Below are positions 57,513 to 64,000 of a stretch of DNA of 64,000 nt, one piece after another; within the stretch, counting starts at the first letter, position 1; each line of letters begins with the position of its first letter. The notes below the pieces were generated by a model. The model worked only from the letters and a program-made list of their open reading frames with translations, was not told the origin of the DNA and did no database searches. Location: positions 30,406,969 through 30,470,968 of the forward strand of contig CM043942.1 of assembly GCA_014529385.2 (NCBI GenBank). Reading direction: 5' to 3'. The DNA is from Adiantum capillus-veneris. Lineage: Eukaryota > Streptophyta > Polypodiopsida > Polypodiales > Pteridaceae. The translations under genes and the position numbers were made by a program.

Positions 57513-57935
57513 ATGGCTATTACGCTAGAGTCATCCACTCCTGCCTTGGGTGAGAGATACCCTCGTTACTTTTCACAAATATTTCACATGGTCTTTCCAG
57601 TGCTTGCATGTGAATGGGATTTGATAGGTACGCTAGCATGTGAGAGGAATTTTGAGCAGTTAGCATGGTTGATACGTCTCTTGACCACGTCTGATCCATA
57701 CTTAGTAGAGAGAGTTTCTCCCATTGCACAAGCCTACCCTTTTGACCAAGATGACTATAGGCGTCTAGTGACCTTCTTAGTAAACATGGGCACCTATGAT
57801 GAAGAAGAAAATTTACAGGACTACACAGATGGCACATATGGTCTCATGGATGATGACTTTGTTTATCTCGACGACGAGGATAGGGGTTTAGCCTTAGGGT
57901 TTCCCCCCAACCTCTACAATATCCTATTCCCTTGA
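57513..57935 (+). CDS. E2 small acidic 3' ORF (conserved with E1)
   Basis: 140 codons, MAITLESSTPALGERYPRYF to PPNLYNILFP, without a stop. Conserved blocks with the E1 copy are TLACERN, LLTT-DPY, V-PIAQ-YPF, RLVTFL and YLDDED-GLAL. I recognise no domain. There is no signal peptide or membrane helix; the C-terminal third is strongly acidic. It lies downstream of the pol-like frame in a different context and follows a conserved candidate splice acceptor, so a spliced mRNA is plausible. ATG 57513 was chosen because the E1 ATG is at the same place relative to that site. An accessory, env-position or suppressor-like role would be a guess. Confidence 0.72.
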   Translation: MAITLESSTPALGERYPRYFSQIFHMVFPVLACEWDLIGTLACERNFEQLAWLIRLLTTSDPYLVERVSPIAQAYPFDQDDYRRLVTFLVNMGTYDEEENLQDYTDGTYGLMDDDFVYLDDEDRGLALGFPPNLYNILFP

Positions 57936-59140
57936 CTCTCTAGGGGGAGTGCAAATAATTAGGTTAGGGTTCCTTATGTTTTTTGTTGTGTTCAATAAGT
58001 GTTGGTACCTTTTCCCACTAATGTGCCTCCTGGAGGTATTCCTTTTGTTTCCTAGTGTGTACAAGAGCGTGTTGCAATTGATAGGATTTGGACCTTCATG
58101 GAATCTTTATCTCGACTCACTCTTCAAATCAAGCGCGCCATCGGCACAAACAGGTGTTTCTTGTCCATTAGCATTGCCCCTTATCTTTTTTGCATCTATG
58201 ATTGTCTGCTTTAATTGTGATTGGTAGCCTAATATTCAATGTAATTTTTTGTCATAATCACTTGTCTAGGTTTAAAAATCAAGCAGTCCGACTAAGCTAG
58301 TTTAACCAAGTTAGGTGTTAGAGATCTTCTCTTAATACCATGGGGAATGCCTTCCTAATCATCAATGGTTACTTAGGTTCTTAATCTGATTTAGGCAGCA
58401 TTGTGTGATATGTACTAGGGCTTTCTAGTGGGCTTGACCCTATTGACCTTTCGCTTAAGTATTATAAAGGGAGTTTACTAGTGTGATGAGCCTGGGGAGG
58501 TGTATCAGTGTTATATGACCCCCCAAAGTTACAAAATTAAAATGCTGAAAATGAACAAACAAAAAATCAAAGTGCCACACTGTAAAATCTTAAGCTGGAA
58601 GAGAAATCTCAACTTGATTTGGTACTTCACTCACATGTATTGCCTATGGTACTAGAGCCCTAGAGGTTCCCAGTGTGGGCGCTTTTCCTTGAAAAGAAAA
58701 AAACCCAAGGCATACAAAATAAGCACACACATCAAATTGAATCACTGTGAAAAGACTTTGGGGGGTCAAAGAAAAAGTAATCAGTCAGGCGATGATTTCA
58801 TGAGAAATTTCTTTTATGGTAGCTTAACTACAAGGTCTTCTAGATATAGCCTCTAGTCAGCCCTCGAACATGAATACTTGGCTCTCGCGATTAAACAACT
58901 TAATTGACCACAGAAAATTAAGAAGCTTACCCATGGTATTAATATTCGATCTCTAGTGCCTTTCGACCGTTAAATTAGCGACCCCAGACTTGTTTAATTT
59001 TTTACCTTTACATCTGTTTATGCATTTGATTACATTGCAATTTAATGCTTATTGTTGACAAATTGTTTAAAAATCTCAAATGCACTTCCACCTCGACCAA
59101 CGAGCTTCAACTCAATAGCTTCCGAGGACGGAATCTACAT
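57936..59140 (+). other. E2 3' non-coding region
   Basis: No conserved frame. A hydrophobic 92-codon frame at 57949-58227 is not open in E1. Parts align loosely with the E1 3' region (TATGCCTC-TGGA-G near 58020). Confidence 0.6.
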
Positions 59141-59154
59141 CAGGAAGGGGGGCA
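59141..59154 (+). promoter_or_regulatory. E2 polypurine tract
   Basis: CAGGAAGGGGGGCA directly before the 3' LTR, the same as in E1. Confidence 0.9.
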
Positions 59155-59823
<669 letters not shown>

Positions 59824-59828
59824 AACCC

Positions 59829-62718
59829 ACTTCGTACCAATGGACTTTTTGCCAGGAGGCAAATCACATAAAGTCCATGTGTCATTTTCTATAAGTGCAT
59901 CATATTCTGATTGCATGGCAGCCATCAAATTTTCTGAATTCTGTGCTTCATCAAAAGACAGAGGCTCCTCAACATCATGTAAGCTAGACACAGCCAAAGC
60001 ATAACAATCTGATGCATAAGATGCATGGCGAGAGCCTGAACGAGTACGACTAGTCAAAGGTGCGTCCAATTTACTGTCACGCAAAGTGTGCACCAGCCAT
60101 TTTGGCATACCTCTAGCCTGATCATTTTCAGCCCTTTCCTAATCAAGTACATCATGTACATCTACATCAGTAATAGGCCGTTCTAAAACATTTTCAGAAA
60201 CCCCCATAGGCTGTACATTTGCCTCATTGGAAATTACATTCGTATTTCCACCACGGAAAAGAGGCAACAAAGTGTCATAAATGTCCTGTGAGCTTACAAC
60301 ACTGTCTCTAGTACATGACAGCAAGAGCTGAACAAAATCTTCCACAAACACTACATCCCGAGAAACCAGAATACGTTTTGTTTGCGGATGATACAACCTG
60401 TAACCTTTGCTTTCAGCACTTTAACCAACAAAAATACATTTGACAGCCTTAGCATCCAATTTTCTTCGCTGCACTTGTGGCACCAAAGCATATGCCAAAC
60501 AACCAAAAACACGCATGTGCTCAATAGAAGGTTTTCTATCATGCCATGCTTCATATGGAGTAATAAACTGCAAAGCTTTCGTAGGACACCTGTTAAGTAC
60601 ATAAGTGGCACACATAATGGCCTCAAGCCAAAAAGAATGCGGCAAAGCTTGACTTTTGACCATACATCGTGCCATTTCTGTCAGTGACCTGTTTTTCCTC
60701 TCAGCAACACCATTTTGCTGAGGTGTATAAGGCACTGTACATTGGTTTTTTATCCCACGACTAGCCAGAAATGCATTAAATTCATGAGACATATACTCCC
60801 CCCCTCGATCGGAACGGAGGGTGCCCATAGTACATTTCGAGACATTTTCAGCCATAGCCAGAAATTGTTTGAAGCACATAAAAACTTCGGACTTCGCTTT
60901 AAGTGGAAATACCCATGCATGCCTGTAGTAATCATCAATGAAAGTCACGAAGTACAGGTAATTACCCAAGGACGGAGTTTGCATGGGCCCACAAACATCA
61001 CTATGCACAAGCTGCAACCTGCATGTGGCTCGAACTGAACCATCCTTTGGAAACTTAGAACGCTGCATCTTACCCAAAATACAGCCTTCACAAGCATGTT
61101 TGACAGGTGCTTCAAGAGGTGGCAAAGAAGCAACCATATCAGATTTCTGCAAACGTAGCAAACTGGCAAAATTCAGATGACCAAAACGTGCATGCCAAAG
61201 TTTTGCATGTGAAATAGCCCTTGAATCTGCAACAGCAGTTGCAAAATTTTGTCCACACTTGTCATACAAAGTGAGCTTATACAGCCCACGGCACAAAAGC
61301 CCAGATGCAACAATTTCGTCACCAAAACTGAGATCATGAACTGTACATCTGTCATCCACAAATTTGACTACAAGTCCAAGTCTAGCAAGTGCGGATACAG
61401 ACAAGAGATTCTTCTTGATCCCAGGTACATAAAGTGCATCAACAAGTGTGAAGGAACTGCCATTAGCAGTAGTGAGCACAATCTTCCCAACTCCCTGAAC
61501 TGGATAAGAGGCGTTGTTGGCACAAGTGACTGAATTCCCATGAGGGACAGACTCAAGAGAGGTAAACAATTCACCATGTGAGGTAATGTGCGTTGTAGCA
61601 CCACTGTCGAAATACCACACATGTGAATCTGCAGCAACTGACAAGCATGCATCATGGACAAGAGGATTGTAAGTTCACTCTGCGCTAAAAGCCCATTCTG
61701 CATCAACATCAGCATCACAATCTCCTTTCACAGAAGACTCAACAATGGCTGCATTTGTAGTGGAACCAACATTTGCAGTGGAACCACCCTCTTTCTTCTT
61801 AGCCTCTTTGCCCTTCAACTTAGGACACGACTCGATCAAGTGATCATTGGCTTTACAATAATGGCAACGCATCTTCTTTTTGTCCTTATCACCAGAATTT
61901 CCAGAAGAATTGCTGCCAGCATAAGCATTAGGAACATGATTTTTGCCACTCGTAGGAGAACCATACGAAGTGGCTGCATTGCTGTTACCACCCTTTCTAT
62001 GAGAAGCAATAAAATCATGTTCAACTGCACGCTGTCTAGTCCTTTTTTTTCTTCTGGAAAATGACTCTTGCAACAGCAATGTGCATAATGCATCAAACTT
62101 GACAACTTCTGGATTTCCTTGGGTCATAAGTCTCCAAGTACTAGCAAAAGTCTGGTAAGAATCTGGTAAGGCATCAAGAACAGTCTGCACAAGGGAACTG
62201 TCTGAAATAACTTCACCTGCAGAAATAAGTTGCTCATTGATATCCTTGACACTAGCAAGGAAAGTGTCCATATCATCTTCCTCATGCATAATCTTCGACT
62301 CCAGCTCTTTACGCAGCAAAGCAATTTTAGCCTCATTGCGCCTTGCATAAAGACCTGCTAGAATATCCCAAGCCTGTTTTGCAGATTTTGCTGAACGGAT
62401 GTGAGGAACAATGGTGCGCTTCACAGACAACGCAATCAATGCATGAGCCTGCGCATCCTTAACATCCCAACGAGCTTGTTCTGCCGTAGGCAAAACAACT
62501 CTAACAGCTGCAATCCTTGCAGCAAGACCTGCAACATCCTCAACATCGCCTACATCCTCAGAACCAGGATGTACATCAATGCCCTGCACAATGTTCCAGA
62601 CACCCTTTGACACAAGAACATGTTGCATCATATAAGCCCACATAGGGTAGTTGTCCCCATCCAACTTGTCCTCAGCAGCAAACATCTTGAACACATCTGT
62701 GTTGTTGTTGTCAGCCAT
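59829..62718 (-). pseudogene. K2 gag-pol, first part: gag, protease, integrase, start of RT
   Basis: The sense frame starts MADNNNTDVFKMFAAEDKLD at 62718. Gag is uninterrupted and has the 40 bp missing in K1. Knuckle CHYCKANDHLIESC; protease YFDSGATTHITSH; integrase core with FIDDYYRH, RSDRGGEY and NGVAERKNR. Stops: TGA at 61675-61677 (K1 has TGC), TAA at 60420-60422 (K1 has TAT) and TAG at about 60139-60141 (K1 has GAG). The frame ends at the E2 target site in the GTKWV block of RT and continues at 33072. Confidence 0.95.
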
Positions 62719-62987
62719 GGTAAATGCTGCACCTGATGTGAAAATTGCCCGAAAATAGGAGAAATGGAGCGGGAACAACCTGTGCTATATAGCACAAACC
62801 GTAGAAGACTATAAGGCACCTGTTATGCAGAAAACGACACTGATAGAAATTCTTCACAAAATGACAAAATAGCCTATGCAGTACTGCCTGTAGTGGACAT
62901 GGAGGCCGAAATGAGCTCACTGAAATCGAAGAAAGTGAGCAGGCGTGTGCTGGAGCAGCTACGACTAAGCCTGGGAGGACGTGACCT

Positions 62988-62999
62988 GATCTGATACCA
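62988..62999 (-). promoter_or_regulatory. K2 primer binding site
   Basis: The sense strand reads TGGTATCAGATC, one change from the K1 site, two bases inside the 5' LTR. Confidence 0.88.
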
Positions 63000-63001
63000 A
63001 T

Positions 63002-63228
63002 TGTTGGAATTAGGGTTGCAGAGAAACACACACAGCTTGGAGAAGACGAAGGAAGCTCAGGGCACACAATAGAGAGTGTGTTACTTAGTGTGCAATGGAA
63101 AGATGGATAGCCCTAGAGTGATGGGCGTATATACAATGCACGGGGGAAAAAACCTCGTAAAGAGGGAAAAAATGCCCCGGCGGTCCTAGTGTGTTCACTC
63201 ACATCACTACCACATGTATATGGTAACA
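63002..63228 (-). repeat. K2 5' LTR
   Basis: 227 bp, about six differences from 31373-31599 by eye. Followed by the CAAGA duplication at 63229-63233. Confidence 0.95.
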
Positions 63229-63233
63229 CAAGA

Positions 63234-63650
63234 CTCCCACTAGAGAAGGTATTAAACCACTCTATCACATGGTGTGATGTGGAAAGCTGCATCCTTATCT
63301 AGTAAAACCAACGGGAAGAAGTAGCATCTTTAGAATACATAAAGGCCAGAGGAACTCTAGATTTAAATGTGACATCACCGTCACTGGCATAGTTAGCCAC
63401 CTCTCTAGCATGTGTCAAGATCATCTCTAAATCTTGCATACATCTCCATTGCTACCTCCTGTGTATAAAGCAATGACATATAATATGCGTTCTATGAACA
63501 CAATGCCAACATTGCATATCTCGACAAGAGCGAGATGCCATTTCTCATGAGCCTTCACTTCCAACTTAGAACTATCACACATAATGGATGTCAAATCAGT
63601 GAAAAACTGCATATGTGTCTGAAATATGCATAAGATAGATCTACAAATGA
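63234..63650 (-). pseudogene. C0 copia relic, gag end and protease active-site region
   Basis: The minus strand from about 63612 reads LEVKAHEKWHLALVEICNVG. With frame changes it then gives AREVANYASDGDV, a Trp-containing segment, and DAAFHITPC followed by EWFNTFSSGSLG, which joins 31367 (HVHLANGST). This resembles the copia protease pattern D-S-G-[AC]-[ST]-x-H-[IM]-[TC]-P and its following strand. It is strongly decayed; the assignment rests on the match continuing across the K2 insertion. Confidence 0.55.
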
Positions 63651-64000
63651 TGTAAAGTGTGTTTGAGACTCAACATAAATCTATGGATTAATCTTTCCTA
63701 TACCAAGCAGAGTCTACACATAAGCAATTGCCAACAAGAGATATGTAAGCACATATAGCATCACTAAACTCTCAAAAGAGCATAAATCACATAGTTATAT
63801 ATGCAAGTAGTGAGCAAACACAACGCTCAAAAACACATTCCACAGAATAACCTTACAAACTCTAATAAGTGTGAATACTTGTACTATAACTTTTAAAGCC
63901 TATTAGAGCTCAAAATTGGTTGCTTGTAACTTGTAGAACATGTAGCTACCTGTAACCAAAATGAGCATACAAAAAATCTCACTCCGATGAGAGTGGCGAC
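63651..64000. other. No feature recognised
   Basis: AT-rich sequence without a credible frame. It may be more of the C0 relic (gag side). Confidence 0.4.

Noticed and set aside
57949-58227. Hydrophobic 92-codon frame after the E2 small ORF as an envelope-like gene
   Set aside because: It is in another frame and the E1 counterpart is not open, so there is no sign of conservation.

Overview
This window looks like intergenic DNA from a land plant with a large, repeat-rich nuclear genome. The evidence is nested Ty1/copia and Ty3/gypsy LTR retrotransposons with plant-type primer sites (initiator tRNA-Met; tRNA-Asp) and plant zinc-knuckle gag proteins. I cannot name the species. I found no convincing host gene, tRNA, rRNA or CRISPR. 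Nearly every long reading frame belongs to a retrotransposon, and most are broken.

Layout. Bases 1-1990 hold a fold-back repeat cluster and GT/GA microsatellites. Bases 1990-4940 hold a very decayed gypsy pol on the minus strand (G0). From about 6.7 kb a decayed plus-strand chromovirus-like gypsy element (G1) runs through gag, protease and the start of RT, stops at 9602, and resumes in RT at 30487. The gap is a 20.9 kb insertion, E1 (9603-30481, minus, target duplication AAGAG). E1 contains two further insertions: copia C1 (13691-19237, plus, AGACG) and copia K1 (25119-30254, minus, GGAGC), the latter inside E1's own 5' LTR.

From 31001 an old minus-strand copia relic (C0) begins and is split by a four-level nest. 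K2, same family as K1, spans 31373-63228 (minus, CAAGA). Inside K2's RT sits E2, same family as E1 (33078-59823, plus, AACCC). Inside E2's gag sits element N (35879-50700, minus, TACAC). C0 resumes at 63234. Every junction is supported by a 5 bp target duplication and TG..CA ends, and most by continuity of the interrupted reading frame.

Most unusual content. (1) Element N carries nine copies of a 24 bp sequence built on a perfect palindrome (seven exact), in two clusters with closely similar spacing (about 284 and 130 bp). One cluster lies before gag and the other before a separate 3' ORF. (2) N encodes two retropepsin-like aspartic protease domains in one open frame, separated by the integrase C-terminus. 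Remnants of the same layout are visible in E1 and E2, so this may be a dual-protease gypsy lineage. (3) E1 and E2 share a small acidic 3' ORF that is open in both although their gag-pol frames are wrecked, and in both it follows a conserved candidate branch point and splice acceptor. (4) N has a long, broken 3' ORF with coiled-coil sequence.

The elements work, where they still could, by the usual copy-and-paste cycle: LTR promoter, Gag particle, RT/RNase H copying from a tRNA primer, integrase insertion. E1, E2 and N have each lost much of the RT/RNase H/integrase core and would need helpers. All divergence values below are counts by eye, not alignments.
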